Below, one piece after another: positions 1-9,741 of a stretch of 64,000 bases of DNA (positions are counted from its first letter, which is position 1; every line of letters begins with the position of its first letter). Where the stretch lies: positions 282,874 through 346,873 of the forward strand of contig JANQED010000132.1 of the NCBI GenBank assembly GCA_028278545.1. Reading direction: 5' to 3'. The notes under the pieces are model-generated. The model had not been told where the DNA came from, ran no database searches, and saw nothing but the letters and a program-made list of their open reading frames with translations. Position numbers and translations under genes: made by a program. The DNA comes from Anaerolineales bacterium. GTDB taxonomy: Bacteria; Chloroflexota; Anaerolineae; Anaerolineales; UBA11858.

Positions 1-180
1 CTGATTGGAGCCCTTTCGGGCTACGGACTGATGTCCGCCTGTGGAGCCGGGGAACTGCTGGCAGCGCACATCACAGGAAGCGAATTGCCCCCCTACGCCC
101 CAGCCTTCGCTCTGGAGCGTTATCAGGACCCTGAATACCAAAGACTGCTCGAAGATTGGCCTTCAGACGGGCAACTTTAA
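1..180 (+). CDS. FAD-dependent oxidoreductase (DAO family), C-terminal fragment
   Basis: The window opens inside this gene. Frame 1 is open from the first base to a TAA at 178-180, giving the last 59 residues. They include GALSGYGLMSACGAGELLA, which resembles the glycine-rich segment that closes the FAD-binding domain in D-amino-acid-oxidase-type flavoproteins (G-x-SG-x-G ... GE-x-LA), followed by a short charged tail. The substrate cannot be told from this piece. A strong hairpin follows 18 bases after the stop, and the next gene is convergent, so this is the end of its transcription unit. A short fragment limits certainty. Confidence 0.6.
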   Translation: MIGALSGYGLMSACGAGELLAAHITGSELPPYAPAFALERYQDPEYQRLLEDWPSDGQL

Positions 181-197
181 CGACAAAGAGTATAACC

Positions 198-226
198 GTA
201 GAGACGCCCCGACGGGGCGTCTCTAC
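198..226. terminator. Bidirectional hairpin between convergent genes
   Basis: A perfect 13-bp inverted repeat (198-210 paired with 214-226) with a 3-base loop lies between the flavoprotein fragment and the convergent subtilase. Stem reads GTAGAGACGCCCC. There is no long T-run on either side, so termination is inferred from position and stem strength. The stem sequence resembles a dispersed hairpin common in cyanobacterial and related genomes. Confidence 0.65.
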
Positions 227-240
227 TCAAAGAATGAACC

Positions 241-2988
241 CTACGGGTTGATCAACGGAAAGAAGATATCATACGGATCGGGTTTAAGCCCGCACCAATC
301 CAGGGCGGCGCTCAATATCTCTTGACGCTCAATATCTGTGGGGATGGCTTCGAAAGGGAAGGCCCAAAGCGTAGTTTTATAAATGACGCTTTGCCTCATC
401 ACCCCGGCAATCCCCTGATCACCATCAAAAGCTGTAGAAGCCCCCTCTGTAGGCGTCACTGCGTCGCTGAAGTTGTGGAAGGGATATGCCAGGGCATAAG
501 GCCCCAGCCCATCGAAAGCCTCACCAACCCCGGCTAAGCGTGTCTGGCTGACATCGCTATCGAAATCGGCCACACCCAAATAGTCCCGCACGAAATCTCT
601 ATCCCCCCTGTTCCACAGATAATCCTGACCGGTGAGGATCAAACATTTATCACCAGAATCAAGCCATGCCGCCAGAGCAGATTCGCCATCGTCACCAGGC
701 CCGGCGGTATCCCCCCACTCATCCCCCACAAACCACACCAGGATTTGATAAGGTTCAAGGATGGCCTGGCTCGGCTCATCATCCGTGTTCCAGGTATCCC
801 AAACTTCATAGTCATACCCCAGGGCATCCAGCCCGTTGGTGTAATAGGCCTGCACATCGGGGTCGTTATCGTCATCATCGACCAGCAGCAACGATGCCGG
901 GGGTCCGGTCACGAAATCGGCCGTCGTCCCCTGAGAAAGCCCACAAATGTTCCCAGCCGCCACCCGCCAGTAATACGCTTCATTATGCTCCAGCCAACTG
1001 ATCGTGGTATGGCTGGTCTCCTGCACTTCAACGGTGTAAACGATATTGCTGAAACCTGGATCATTGGCGATTTCAAGGCGGTAGTACGCAGCCTGGTCAG
1101 CGCTTTGCCACTCTAAGGTGGGCGTGACCGAAATCCCCTGGATACCCCCGATGGGGGCCACAAGACTTGGCGATAGCGGAGCACCACTGCGGAGTTCCAT
1201 GGTCACAGTATCGGTGTGAGTCAGGCCTCCAGAAGTGCCGACGATATCGAACTCATAATTCCCAGGAGTGATGGCATCCGTAGACCCGAGGGTCAAAACA
1301 CTGCTCCCAGGCGGGACGACCGGGCTGAGGTCAAAGCTGATCGATGCTCCCGGAGGCTGCGCGGCTACGCCCAGTGTGACCGGGTCGGTGAAACCCGCCA
1401 CCTGTACCACATTGACATCGTACAAAGCCGCTTCTGGCGCGCAGACGCTCACGGTTTCGGGCGCGGCATCCACTTTGAAACCGCTCCCGCAGTAACTCTT
1501 GGCGGCCTGAACCGCAGCCAGGGCATCGATCTCCCCCCATCCAGTGGCGTAGTTAGGGGAATGCGCGCCCCCACCGGTGCCGTCATCATAAGGCACAGGC
1601 CTTGCAGTGGTCTGAAGTATGGTTTCGGTGGCAGCATACTCACCGATCAGGCAAGCTGCTACATCCCACATCAGGGCGACCAAACCACTGACGTGCGGCG
1701 CTGACATTGATGTTCCAGACAATACCTGATAAGCATGATCGCCGTTCTTCGAGGCCGAACGAATGCGCACTCCCGGCGCTACCACCTGAGGTTTCAGGTT
1801 GGGATATCCCTCGGGATTAATGGTATCGGGGTCATCGGTAGGCCCCCAATTCGAGTGTTCTGCATAACGTCCATTAGAGGCGCCCGTTGAGCCAACACCC
1901 GTTACGTTCCCATAGCGGGCTGGGTTGCCAACAGTATTCAACCCTGGCGGAGAGGTGTAACCGCAAGTAGAGGTATTGCCATTCGAGAAGACCGGGTATA
2001 TGCCTGCCGCCAGCCAACTCTCCACCATGCCCTTATACCAGGTATCCAGGAACTGGAGGCAATCCCCCCAGGAATTGTTGATGATATGCGGTCGTTTGGA
2101 GGGATTTGGGTTCTGCCCGCTCAAATCCCAGGGTGCCATCAGAAATTGACCACATTCCAGCAGCTCGCTATCATTCCCCTCGAAGGCCTGGCAGGCGATC
2201 CAGGTTGCACCCGGAGCCACACCAATGCCATCGGAGCCGGCCATAATGCCCATCGTATGAGAGCCATGCCCATGCCAGTCGTTGGGGATTGAGTCGCTGC
2301 CGCCTATAACTGGATCCCACCAATTGTAGTTGTGATCGAAAACCCCACCTCCCAAATTGCCGCGATACTGGTTCACCAAGGCCTCGTGTGTGTAGCGCAC
2401 CCCGGTATCGATATTGGCTACAACGATATCCTTGCCATCGAACCCCATGCTCCAAACCTCATCTGCATTCACTTGCAAAATATTCGATTCAACACCTGTA
2501 TTGAGGTTGGTCTGGGCGGGTTGGCTGTCTATTGGTTCATGCAGGAAGGGATGACGCCGCGCTCGCAGAGAATCGATCTCTACGAAATTAAGCAAGCCAT
2601 TGAAGGTGTTCTGATCTGATGATTCGACCAGGATAACATTGTCGATCCAAAAAGCCTCATAAGCGACCCCTTTGGCATCTAAATATGCGCGCACGCGCTG
2701 TTGGGTTTTGTTGGCAGCATTTCGCAGAGAATTGACCACAAAACGGCCGCGGGTTTCCCAGTCAAGCTCATAGGCCAGGGAGAGGTTTGGCCGATGCTTG
2801 AACTGGATCATATACCCGGCCTCTTCTTCGACCATAAACTGTGCTTGAAGCTCAGGCTCGATGACCGGCTCAGGGTCATCATCGAAGGGTGCAGCCATCA
2901 CTACCGACGGCGAAAGTCCTGGGGCAACCGTTCCCAACAGTGCAGTCAATACGAGCAAATGAATGATCGCCCTCGAGCTAAATTTCAT
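241..2988 (-). CDS. Exported subtilisin-like serine protease (peptidase family S8) with C-terminal beta-rich domains
   Basis: A 915-residue secreted protease. Residues 1-32 form a signal peptide. The S8 catalytic domain spans roughly 170-500 with the triad visible: D194 in ANIDTGV, H241 in HGHGSHTMG, S427 in SGTSMSAPHVSG; N-rich FSNGN (334-338) matches the oxyanion-hole region. Residues 55-150 look like an inhibitor-type propeptide. After the catalytic domain come beta-rich segments, including a fibronectin-III-like stretch around 610-700 (LEW ... YYWRV) and a DDDDNDPD segment starting an acidic terminal domain. It should degrade proteins outside the cell or at the surface. The ATG at 2986-2988 directly begins the signal peptide. 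It stands alone, convergent to the preceding gene. Confidence 0.92.
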   Translation of the reverse strand: MKFSSRAIIHLLVLTALLGTVAPGLSPSVVMAAPFDDDPEPVIEPELQAQFMVEEEAGYMIQFKHRPNLSLAYELDWETRGRFVVNSLRNAANKTQQRVRAYLDAKGVAYEAFWIDNVILVESSDQNTFNGLLNFVEIDSLRARRHPFLHEPIDSQPAQTNLNTGVESNILQVNADEVWSMGFDGKDIVVANIDTGVRYTHEALVNQYRGNLGGGVFDHNYNWWDPVIGGSDSIPNDWHGHGSHTMGIMAGSDGIGVAPGATWIACQAFEGNDSELLECGQFLMAPWDLSGQNPNPSKRPHIINNSWGDCLQFLDTWYKGMVESWLAAGIYPVFSNGNTSTCGYTSPPGLNTVGNPARYGNVTGVGSTGASNGRYAEHSNWGPTDDPDTINPEGYPNLKPQVVAPGVRIRSASKNGDHAYQVLSGTSMSAPHVSGLVALMWDVAACLIGEYAATETILQTTARPVPYDDGTGGGAHSPNYATGWGEIDALAAVQAAKSYCGSGFKVDAAPETVSVCAPEAALYDVNVVQVAGFTDPVTLGVAAQPPGASISFDLSPVVPPGSSVLTLGSTDAITPGNYEFDIVGTSGGLTHTDTVTMELRSGAPLSPSLVAPIGGIQGISVTPTLEWQSADQAAYYRLEIANDPGFSNIVYTVEVQETSHTTISWLEHNEAYYWRVAAGNICGLSQGTTADFVTGPPASLLLVDDDDNDPDVQAYYTNGLDALGYDYEVWDTWNTDDEPSQAILEPYQILVWFVGDEWGDTAGPGDDGESALAAWLDSGDKCLILTGQDYLWNRGDRDFVRDYLGVADFDSDVSQTRLAGVGEAFDGLGPYALAYPFHNFSDAVTPTEGASTAFDGDQGIAGVMRQSVIYKTTLWAFPFEAIPTDIERQEILSAALDWCGLKPDPYDIFFPLINP

Positions 2989-3202
2989 CGATCAATGCTC
3001 CAAATAGTCGAGCTATTCAAATACCCGCCCGGTGCATGTGCCGCTGCTTCCATTGGATTATAATTCTACCATCGCTTTGAATGGGCACTCTTCACCCGAA
3101 TCATTCGGGATCAAGACTTCCGAAGTCTCCGAAGGGCCGCCAACACAGGTGTTCACACAAAAAGATTTTGGGAATCTCCCCAATTTTCCAGGAATTTGAC
3201 CA

Positions 3203-4183
3203 ATGCAAACACTCGTACTAGGCGCGACTGGTTTTATCGGCGGACATATCGCGCGTGCTGCGCTAGATGCAGGCTGGGCCGTGCGGGGTTTGAGGCGCAG
3301 CCCCAATAGCACCGGCCACCTGGGGGACGCACCAGTCGAGTGGGTCAACGGCGACCTACACGATCCTGCATCTCTAAAAGAAGCCATGAGAGGGATCGAC
3401 ATCGTCTTCCACGCCGCGGCCTACTATCCAGAAGGGGGCAACCCCCGCAAAGTACCCAAACAAGTCGCTTTCGCCGAGCGGGAAATCCAACATGTGCTGA
3501 CAGCGGCAAAAGAGGCCAGTATTCGACGGTTCATTTATACCTCCACGCTGTCCACCATCGGACAGCCACCCCCAAATGAGAACGGGCTAGCCGACGAGCG
3601 GGATGTCTATCAACCCGGCGCGCTGCCCGAGAGCGGCTATTATGAAGCCAAGATCGTCATGGAAAATGCCGTCTTAGAAGCCGTCAGGCATGGACTAGAT
3701 GCTGTGGTGCTCAACCCCACGGCGGTCTTCGGCCCCGACGATATCCACCTGACCATGGGACGGTTGCTGATTATGGTCGCCCGAGGCCAAGCGCGGGCCT
3801 GGCTGCCTGGGGAAATCAACGTTGTAGATGTGCGTGATATTGCCCAGGCCCATATCATCGCCACAGAAAAGGGCCGACGAGGAGAACGCTATATCCTGGG
3901 TGGGCACAATTACACCGTAAAAGAAGCCCTCACAGAAGCCGCCCGTGCCGCCGGTGTCAAACCGCCGCGTTTCGAGATCCCTTTGGGCCTGATAAAAGCC
4001 TCGATCTTTCTTAGTGATATAATCCCCGCGTTTCCCCTGCCAAGCAATCACCTCCGAGCGCTTCCCCTGTGGCAGGGGTACCATATCGACAAAGCGCAAA
4101 AGGAATTGGGCTTGTCGCCCCGCCCTTTCAGAGAAACGGTGCAAGACGCATTGGACTGGTTCAGCGAAGAAGGTCTTTTATAG
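3203..4183 (+). CDS. NAD-dependent epimerase/dehydratase (extended SDR, HpnA/dihydroflavonol-reductase-like)
   Basis: A 326-residue extended short-chain dehydrogenase/reductase. The Rossmann motif GATGFIGG is at residues 7-14 and the active-site YxxxK is present as YYEAK in the middle of the protein, after a conserved TSTLSTIG strand. Length and the GDLHD and VFHAAAYY motifs match the group that contains HpnA (hopanoid-associated) and dihydroflavonol-reductase-like enzymes. The substrate is unknown; no hopanoid genes lie in the window. The ATG at 3203 begins MQTLVLGATGF, the expected N-terminus. It is divergent from the subtilase across a 214-base gap in which I see no clear site. Confidence 0.85.
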   Translation: MQTLVLGATGFIGGHIARAALDAGWAVRGLRRSPNSTGHLGDAPVEWVNGDLHDPASLKEAMRGIDIVFHAAAYYPEGGNPRKVPKQVAFAEREIQHVLTAAKEASIRRFIYTSTLSTIGQPPPNENGLADERDVYQPGALPESGYYEAKIVMENAVLEAVRHGLDAVVLNPTAVFGPDDIHLTMGRLLIMVARGQARAWLPGEINVVDVRDIAQAHIIATEKGRRGERYILGGHNYTVKEALTEAARAAGVKPPRFEIPLGLIKASIFLSDIIPAFPLPSNHLRALPLWQGYHIDKAQKELGLSPRPFRETVQDALDWFSEEGLL

Positions 4184-4186
4184 GGT

Positions 4187-4269
4187 TCACGAATAAATAG
4201 GATGGTACGGTAAATGCGAATACTACTCCTCACGAATATTCAAGGATTTGTTTTCACCGTAATTCGTGA
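4187..4269. promoter_or_regulatory. Triple TCACGAAT motif upstream of the two-component operon
   Basis: The 135-base gap before the response-regulator gene holds the octamer TCACGAAT at 4187-4194 and 4230-4237 and its inverse ATTCGTGA at 4262-4269. Three copies in 83 bases is more than expected by chance. They could be binding sites of the adjacent OmpR/PhoB-type regulator (autoregulation), but this is inference from position only. Confidence 0.35.
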
Positions 4270-4318
4270 TCCGATCGAAGAATCCCCAATCAATTGATCA
4301 AGGTATCGAAAGAAAGCC

Positions 4319-5023
4319 ATGCCCCAAAAAATACTTGTTGTCGAAGACGAACCCGCCTTACAGGAGACCCTCAGCTATAACCTGGAACGTGAAGGCTACC
4401 AAGTCGAGGTTGTCGGTGATGGCATCATGGCCCTGGATTTAGCCCGTGAGTTAAAACCAAACCTGATCATCATGGACATCATGCTCCCAGGCGTGGACGG
4501 CCTCGAGGTCACCCGCGTCTTGCGCCAGGAGATGAACGTCCCCATCCTCATGCTAACCGCCAGAGACGAGGAGATCGATCGCGTGCTCGGGTTAGAGATC
4601 GGCGCGGATGATTACCTGACCAAGCCCTTCTCGATGCGCGAATTAGTGGCGCGCGTCAAAGCGCAGCTTCGTCGCGTTCGCATGATGCGCGAAGAAATGG
4701 GCAACGGCGAGAAACCAATCGAGGATCGCCTGGTCTTTGACAATCTGGTGATCAGCCTCACCCGCCGCGAAGTCTTCATCGACGACGAAGTCATCCCCCT
4801 CAAACCCAAGGAGTTTGATCTGCTCCAATTCCTGGCGGAGCATCGGGGACAGGTGCTCTCCCGGGATTTCATCCTCGAGCAAGTCTGGGACTGGGGGTTC
4901 AGCGGCGGCAGTCGAACAGTAGACGTGCATGTACGCTGGCTACGTGAAAAAATCGAACCCGACCCATCGAACCCCAACCGCATCATTACTGTGAGAGGTC
5001 TAGGTTACCGCTTCGAAGGTTAA
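4319..5023 (+). CDS. OmpR/PhoB-family response regulator
   Basis: A 234-residue DNA-binding response regulator. The receiver domain (1-120) has the acidic pair E9-D10, phosphoacceptor D53 in [10 protein letters not shown] in MLTARDE and the conserved lysine in [10 protein letters not shown]. The C-terminal winged-helix domain (about 135-234) ends in the canonical [13 protein letters not shown] and [12 protein letters not shown]. It forms an operon with the histidine kinase that starts one base after its stop, so the kinase is its cognate partner. The pairing with a PAS/HAMP kinase is like PhoB-PhoR, but no phosphate genes are nearby, so the signal is unknown. Confidence 0.93.
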   Translation: MPQKILVVEDEPALQETLSYNLEREGYQVEVVGDGIMALDLARELKPNLIIMDIMLPGVDGLEVTRVLRQEMNVPILMLTARDEEIDRVLGLEIGADDYLTKPFSMRELVARVKAQLRRVRMMREEMGNGEKPIEDRLVFDNLVISLTRREVFIDDEVIPLKPKEFDLLQFLAEHRGQVLSRDFILEQVWDWGFSGGSRTVDVHVRWLREKIEPDPSNPNRIITVRGLGYRFEG

Positions 5024-5024
5024 G

Positions 5025-6779
5025 ATGTTCTCAAGTATTCGCTGGCGGATTCTCATTCCCTATGCTCTGCTGATCCTAGTGAGCCTGACGGGGTTGGGGA
5101 TTTACCTGAACAACGTCCTCTACCAATCACAGTTGCAGAACCTCGAGGCTCGATTATCCGATAGCGCCCAGATCATCAGCGATTCACTAAGCAATGACCT
5201 GGCTAACGAGCTTTCGACCAGCGATATCACCGCCCGTGCCGAGCATTGGGCAGACATTTTAGATGCTCGCGTGACCATCATCAGCTACGATGGCACGGTG
5301 TTAGGGGAATCTCACACTGATCCCACGTTAATGAACAATCATATCGCCCGCCCTGAAATTCAGAGCGCCTTATCAACCGGGTATGGAAGCAGTTTGCGGT
5401 ACAGCCAGACGGTCCAATATGAACTGCTGTATGTGGCAGTGCCTATTCTTCGTGATGAGCAGGTCATCGGATTTGCCCGAGTTTCCCTGCCCCTCGAGCA
5501 GATCGAAAGCCAACGCGCCCAAATCCGCCGGACGATTATCATCGGGTCCGTGGTGACCATTGGTGCGGCGGTGATTTTGTCCATCTTCATAGCCACCCTT
5601 GTGACCCGGCCAATCCGCTCCCTGACCCGAGAAGCCCAACAAATGATCGAGGGAGAAGCCACAAAGTACCTCCCCACCTCACGCCGCGATGAAGTTGGGC
5701 AGCTCACCCAGGCATTCAATGCGCTGGTCGAAAAACTGCAAACACAAATCAGCGCACTGCAATCTGAACAGGGCACTTTCACCGCCATGTTGCAGCAAAT
5801 GACGGATGGCGTGCTGATCGTCAACGAAAACGGGCGGCTTACTTTGTTCAATGCCGCTGCGGAGCGGTTATTTGACACTCGGGAAAGCAGAGCCATTGGC
5901 CGCTCCCTTGCCGAGGTCATCCGCCAGCATCAACTCATCGATCTCTGGCAACAATGTATCGATACCGGGCAAGAGCAGTTCATCGCTTTGGAACTTCCCC
6001 GGCAGGGCACCTTCGTCCAGAGCATAGCCATCCCTCTGGGGGAGGCTCTCCCCGGACATATTTTGATGCTATTCCAGGACTTGACCCGCATCCGCCGGTT
6101 AGAGACAGTACGACGTGACTTCATCAGCAATATCTCCCACGAACTGCGCACGCCGCTGGCATCTCTCAAAGCACTCACTGAAACGCTACAAACTGGCGCC
6201 CTCGAAGACCCTCCGGCCGCTCGCCGGTTCTTATACCGCATGGAGACTGAAGTTGATGCGCTGTCTCATATGGTTTCCGAGCTTCTGGAGCTGACACGCA
6301 TCGAATCAGGCCAAGTGCCCTTGAAATTGAAATCGGTGAAGCCCAGAAAGCTGCTCACAAAGGCCAAAGAACGTCTCGGTGTTCAGGCAGAGCGGAATCG
6401 AGTGGTGATCACATTAGATTGCCCAAAGAATCTCCCCCCGGTACGCGCCGACAGGCCCCGCTTAGGCCAGGTGTTGGTCAATTTGCTCCACAATGCCATC
6501 AAGTTTACACCCGAGGGAGGGGAGATCAAGCTATGCGCCCGCCAGCAAGGGGATAAGGTCCTGTTTTCTGTGCAAGATACCGGGTCTGGCATCCCCGCTG
6601 ATGACCTGCCGCGCATCTTCGAGCGCTTCTACAAAACCGATCCTGCTCGTTCCAGCGGGGGCACCGGGCTGGGGTTGGCCATCGCCCGTCACCTGGTGGA
6701 GGCCCACGGGGGGCGCATCTGGGCCGACAGTGTGGAGGGGGAAGGCAGCACGTTCTTTTTCACGATCCCGACAGTATAG
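5025..6779 (+). CDS. Membrane sensor histidine kinase (HAMP-PAS-HisKA-HATPase, PhoR/WalK-like)
   Basis: A 584-residue kinase: TM1 about 8-30, an extracytoplasmic sensor region about 31-168, TM2 about 169-193, HAMP about 190-245, a PAS domain about 250-355, HisKA with phosphoacceptor H372 in FISNISHELRTPLASL, and a C-terminal ATPase domain with N-box LLHNAIKFTP, G1 DTGSGIP, F-box RIFERFYK and G2 GGTGLGLAI. It autophosphorylates and transfers phosphate to the regulator encoded directly upstream (1-base gap, so translational coupling is likely). The domain order matches PhoR/WalK-type kinases; the stimulus cannot be read from the sequence. Confidence 0.93.
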   Translation: MFSSIRWRILIPYALLILVSLTGLGIYLNNVLYQSQLQNLEARLSDSAQIISDSLSNDLANELSTSDITARAEHWADILDARVTIISYDGTVLGESHTDPTLMNNHIARPEIQSALSTGYGSSLRYSQTVQYELLYVAVPILRDEQVIGFARVSLPLEQIESQRAQIRRTIIIGSVVTIGAAVILSIFIATLVTRPIRSLTREAQQMIEGEATKYLPTSRRDEVGQLTQAFNALVEKLQTQISALQSEQGTFTAMLQQMTDGVLIVNENGRLTLFNAAAERLFDTRESRAIGRSLAEVIRQHQLIDLWQQCIDTGQEQFIALELPRQGTFVQSIAIPLGEALPGHILMLFQDLTRIRRLETVRRDFISNISHELRTPLASLKALTETLQTGALEDPPAARRFLYRMETEVDALSHMVSELLELTRIESGQVPLKLKSVKPRKLLTKAKERLGVQAERNRVVITLDCPKNLPPVRADRPRLGQVLVNLLHNAIKFTPEGGEIKLCARQQGDKVLFSVQDTGSGIPADDLPRIFERFYKTDPARSSGGTGLGLAIARHLVEAHGGRIWADSVEGEGSTFFFTIPTV

Positions 6780-6863
6780 GATTACTAATATCCCCGATTT
6801 AGCGGATGACGCGATAGCCAATACAAACTATCTGTGTCAAAGATGCCATGCGGCATATCCACG

Positions 6864-8021
6864 TTAAGAATCTGCCCGCTCGTCAAAATAGCTTTCGGCT
6901 GTTAGGATGCCCTCGAAGGCCTGACGCGCATCGGCAACCGCCTTTTCTCGCCAGACTCCCTCTTTGGGAGAGAACAAAACCTGAAACTCTGTTTTCACGA
7001 GACGCTCATCCCCTGGGTTCAAAGTCCCAAACCAGTAAGCTCGATTTTCAAGGATGATCGCCCTCATGCTGCGAATCGATGCCGTCAGAGAGTCCCCCAA
7101 GGTGCCAAATTCAAATGCAGCCGAATACAGTCGCTTGGCGGGGAACTCCACCTCATGCAACCGATACACCCAGTCGACCATATCGCCCTGTATCGTGTAG
7201 AACTCATCTGGCGTAGCGGCAATCACCAGGGGATAATCGAAAGCATGCGCCAAAGTTTGAGGAGAGCGACGCTCCAAAGGCGAGTTGACCAGGCTCATCT
7301 GGTAACGCGGCCCATAGCCTGTGTGCATATCCAGATGTATGACCTGATCATAATTCTCGAACGCCCCCCGAAAGAGCTTCATCAGCACCCTGGTCTCTTC
7401 CTGGATTTCCCCACCACCATAATAAACCCCTTGCGGGTATCGGTACTGCCCCATCAACATCGCTGACCGCAGCACAGATTCCCCTGGGGAGATCAAGCTG
7501 CGGATCAACTGGAAGAGAAAAGCCCAATTCGCCGCGGCATACCGCCCGATGGGTTTCTGAGGGTTGAGAAAGTGGTTGAGCAAGGTGTAATTAGGGTTGA
7601 TCGCCGGGTTCAAGTCGGCCTCGTCCCAGAGGAAATTGCGATTCAAGTCTACATTATGGGGGTTGACTCGCCGCATGTGCTTCATCCCCCAGGGGTTGAT
7701 GGCATGGACAAGGAGCAGACCGGTGTTTTGGGGGTTCAACCTGGGGAGATATTCCTCGACGAATAAGCGCATCATCGCCGAGCCGACGTGGCCCTCTGCG
7801 CCGTGCAGTCCGGTGGTGAGGATGAACAGTTTTCGGGGGTTAACAGCGGCCTGAGCCTGAATCCAATCGATGCTGAGATCATCTTCGGGCGCAATCCAGT
7901 GCTGGGCGAGTTCTGCATCCGGCCAGCGACCCTGCACTAGAGAAAGATCACCCCGAAAACGTGCTCGGGAATCCGTATAAGTTTTTGGGAAGAGCTGGGT
8001 GATATCCGTTTGCCTCATCAC
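6864..8021 (-). CDS. DUF2817 family M14-like metallopeptidase
   Basis: A 385-residue cytosolic protein (no signal peptide). The zinc-ligand pattern of M14-type carboxypeptidases/deacylases is visible: TTGLHGAEGHVGS supplies the H-x-x-E pair and HLDMHTGYG a later histidine; the Asn/Arg-rich VDLNRNFLWDE resembles the substrate-binding segment. This combination is typical of the DUF2817 branch of the M14 superfamily. A peptidase or amide-hydrolase role is inferred; the substrate is unknown. It precedes the YfcC-type carrier on the same chromosomal side, but the carrier lies upstream in the same orientation (78-base gap), so co-transcription is in the order carrier then peptidase-like gene, which would fit peptide or amino-acid use. 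Confidence 0.82.
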   Translation of the reverse strand: MMRQTDITQLFPKTYTDSRARFRGDLSLVQGRWPDAELAQHWIAPEDDLSIDWIQAQAAVNPRKLFILTTGLHGAEGHVGSAMMRLFVEEYLPRLNPQNTGLLLVHAINPWGMKHMRRVNPHNVDLNRNFLWDEADLNPAINPNYTLLNHFLNPQKPIGRYAAANWAFLFQLIRSLISPGESVLRSAMLMGQYRYPQGVYYGGGEIQEETRVLMKLFRGAFENYDQVIHLDMHTGYGPRYQMSLVNSPLERRSPQTLAHAFDYPLVIAATPDEFYTIQGDMVDWVYRLHEVEFPAKRLYSAAFEFGTLGDSLTASIRSMRAIILENRAYWFGTLNPGDERLVKTEFQVLFSPKEGVWREKAVADARQAFEGILTAESYFDERADS

Positions 8022-8099
8022 ATCACCTGTTGACCATGCTCCACGTGGTCACCACTTTGTTCGTTCGCAGAGCGTCGGCTTTGTACCCCGCCCTGGCGC

Positions 8100-9551
8100 T
8101 CAAAACGGGCCGTAATTAATAGCTACACCAATCCCCAAGAAGACCACCGTGACCACCACCACCCAAAACCACAAGGGCAGCGTCCACCTCAGCCACTTGG
8201 GATAACCAACCACCGCGAGGCCCAGTACGATCAGCAGCACCGGATTGGTGGGATAAACCAAATTGGAGAAACCATCTCCAAAACAATAAGCTGTCACAGT
8301 GACCTGCCGAGTCACGCCCACCAGATCAGCCAGGGGCAGCAAAATAGGCATCATCAAGAACGCCTTGGCCGAGCCGGAAGCCACGAAGAACTCGATCAGC
8401 AACGCCAGGAAATAGATGATCACCGCCGAGAGGAAAGGGCTGGCCTGGGAAAAAGACTGCGCGGCACTATTGAGGATGGTGTCCATGATGCCACCCTGAA
8501 CAACGATGTGTTTGATGCTGACGGCCATCAAGATCAGGATGATCCCGGGAGCAATCCCAGAGATCCCCTCCCAGAGGGCCTTGAAAACAGCCTTTTTATC
8601 ACCGCCGCTGAGCAATCCCGCCCCCACCCCACCGATCAGGAACAATATGCCCACCAGAGGCAAAGCATAATCCGAAATCGCCGGGATGAAGGGGCCACCA
8701 ATCAGCACGAAGAGGATCAACACCATGAAAACCGAGAACCAGCCCACCGCCCGGCCCAGGTGAGGGGTAGCTGCGGCAATCGCGTCCAGATCGAGATCGC
8801 CATATTTGGCGCGCCCGGCCTGATCTTCCTCGAAAACCAAGGAATCTTCTGGCTTCCGCTCGACCTTTTTGGCATAGCGCACCAGGAAAAGGGCAAACAC
8901 GGCGTAAACGGTGATGAAGATGGGAACGCGGAACCAGGTCCCAGAGAAAAGCGGGAGTCCGGCGATCCTTTGGGCGATACCGATGGTGAAGGGATTGGTG
9001 ATCGCCGCCGAAAAACCCATATTGGTCGCCAGCACACTCATGCCCAACCCCACCAGCGCATCCCAGCCCAAATAATAAGCTAAGGCGATCATCAACGGCA
9101 CCAAAGGCACGATCTCCTCGAGGATGCCAAAGAAGGAGCCTAAAGCCATGAAAAACAACGAGATCACCAGCAGCAACACATACTTCCTGCCCCCAAAGAC
9201 CTGAACGATCTTGCCGATCCCCGCTTTGAGTATGCCCACCTGATCCAGCACAGCAAATGCACCGCCGACCATCAGGATGAACACGATGATCACAATGACG
9301 ATCAACGCATCAGGCCCCCAAAGCACCTCCACCGGAGCAGTAAACCAGCGCCAGATGGGGTAATCAAGGTTCTCGACAAAGTGGAATGACCCCGGGTCGA
9401 TCATCTCGCGCCCATCGATGAGCGTGCGATCGTAACTTCCCGGCGGGACCACACGCGTCAAGATGCCAGCAACCATCATGATCGCGAACAAGATAATCAC
9501 AGACTGGATAAAGGCTTTGAAACCGATCTGAGCACCGGCTTTGGATTCCAT
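8100..9551 (-). CDS. YfcC-family carrier (C4-dicarboxylate/arginine-ornithine antiporter superfamily)
   Basis: A 483-residue membrane protein with about 12 hydrophobic segments, starting MESKAGAQIGFKAFIQS. The first periplasmic loop contains ILTRVVPPGSY, characteristic of the YfcC group, and later segments carry SGSAKAFLMMPILLPL and YPTNPVLLIVLG, which are re-entrant-loop-like. Family members exchange amino acids or C4-dicarboxylates across the inner membrane; the substrate here is not determined. The start at 9551 is preceded by GGAGGAG at the right spacing; the reading frame stays open far upstream (to 10136) but that extension would overlap the divergent acyltransferase, lacks YfcC features and is rejected. 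Confidence 0.88.
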   Translation of the reverse strand: MESKAGAQIGFKAFIQSVIILFAIMMVAGILTRVVPPGSYDRTLIDGREMIDPGSFHFVENLDYPIWRWFTAPVEVLWGPDALIVIVIIVFILMVGGAFAVLDQVGILKAGIGKIVQVFGGRKYVLLLVISLFFMALGSFFGILEEIVPLVPLMIALAYYLGWDALVGLGMSVLATNMGFSAAITNPFTIGIAQRIAGLPLFSGTWFRVPIFITVYAVFALFLVRYAKKVERKPEDSLVFEEDQAGRAKYGDLDLDAIAAATPHLGRAVGWFSVFMVLILFVLIGGPFIPAISDYALPLVGILFLIGGVGAGLLSGGDKKAVFKALWEGISGIAPGIILILMAVSIKHIVVQGGIMDTILNSAAQSFSQASPFLSAVIIYFLALLIEFFVASGSAKAFLMMPILLPLADLVGVTRQVTVTAYCFGDGFSNLVYPTNPVLLIVLGLAVVGYPKWLRWTLPLWFWVVVVTVVFLGIGVAINYGPF

Positions 9552-9678
9552 GATCTCCTCCGATATCAACCAGGGACGCTGGGCGTAATCCCCCTTTTGA
9601 ATGCACTTTATTCTCAAGTGTTCAAAGTGTAACACAAAGTTCTCACCAACCGGTCGATACCCCGGCGCTGCTTTAGCG

Positions 9679-9684
9679 TATAAT
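9679..9684 (+). promoter_or_regulatory. Candidate -10 box (TATAAT) of the acyltransferase gene
   Basis: TATAAT lies in the 190-base divergent gap, 58 bases before the ATG of the PlsC-like gene. No convincing -35 hexamer is seen, so it is called from the -10 match and location only. Confidence 0.4.
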
Positions 9685-9741
9685 TTGTCGATGAAGCCCA
9701 ACCATGAAATGCTGTCGTAAATCTGTCCAGATAGTTCAACC

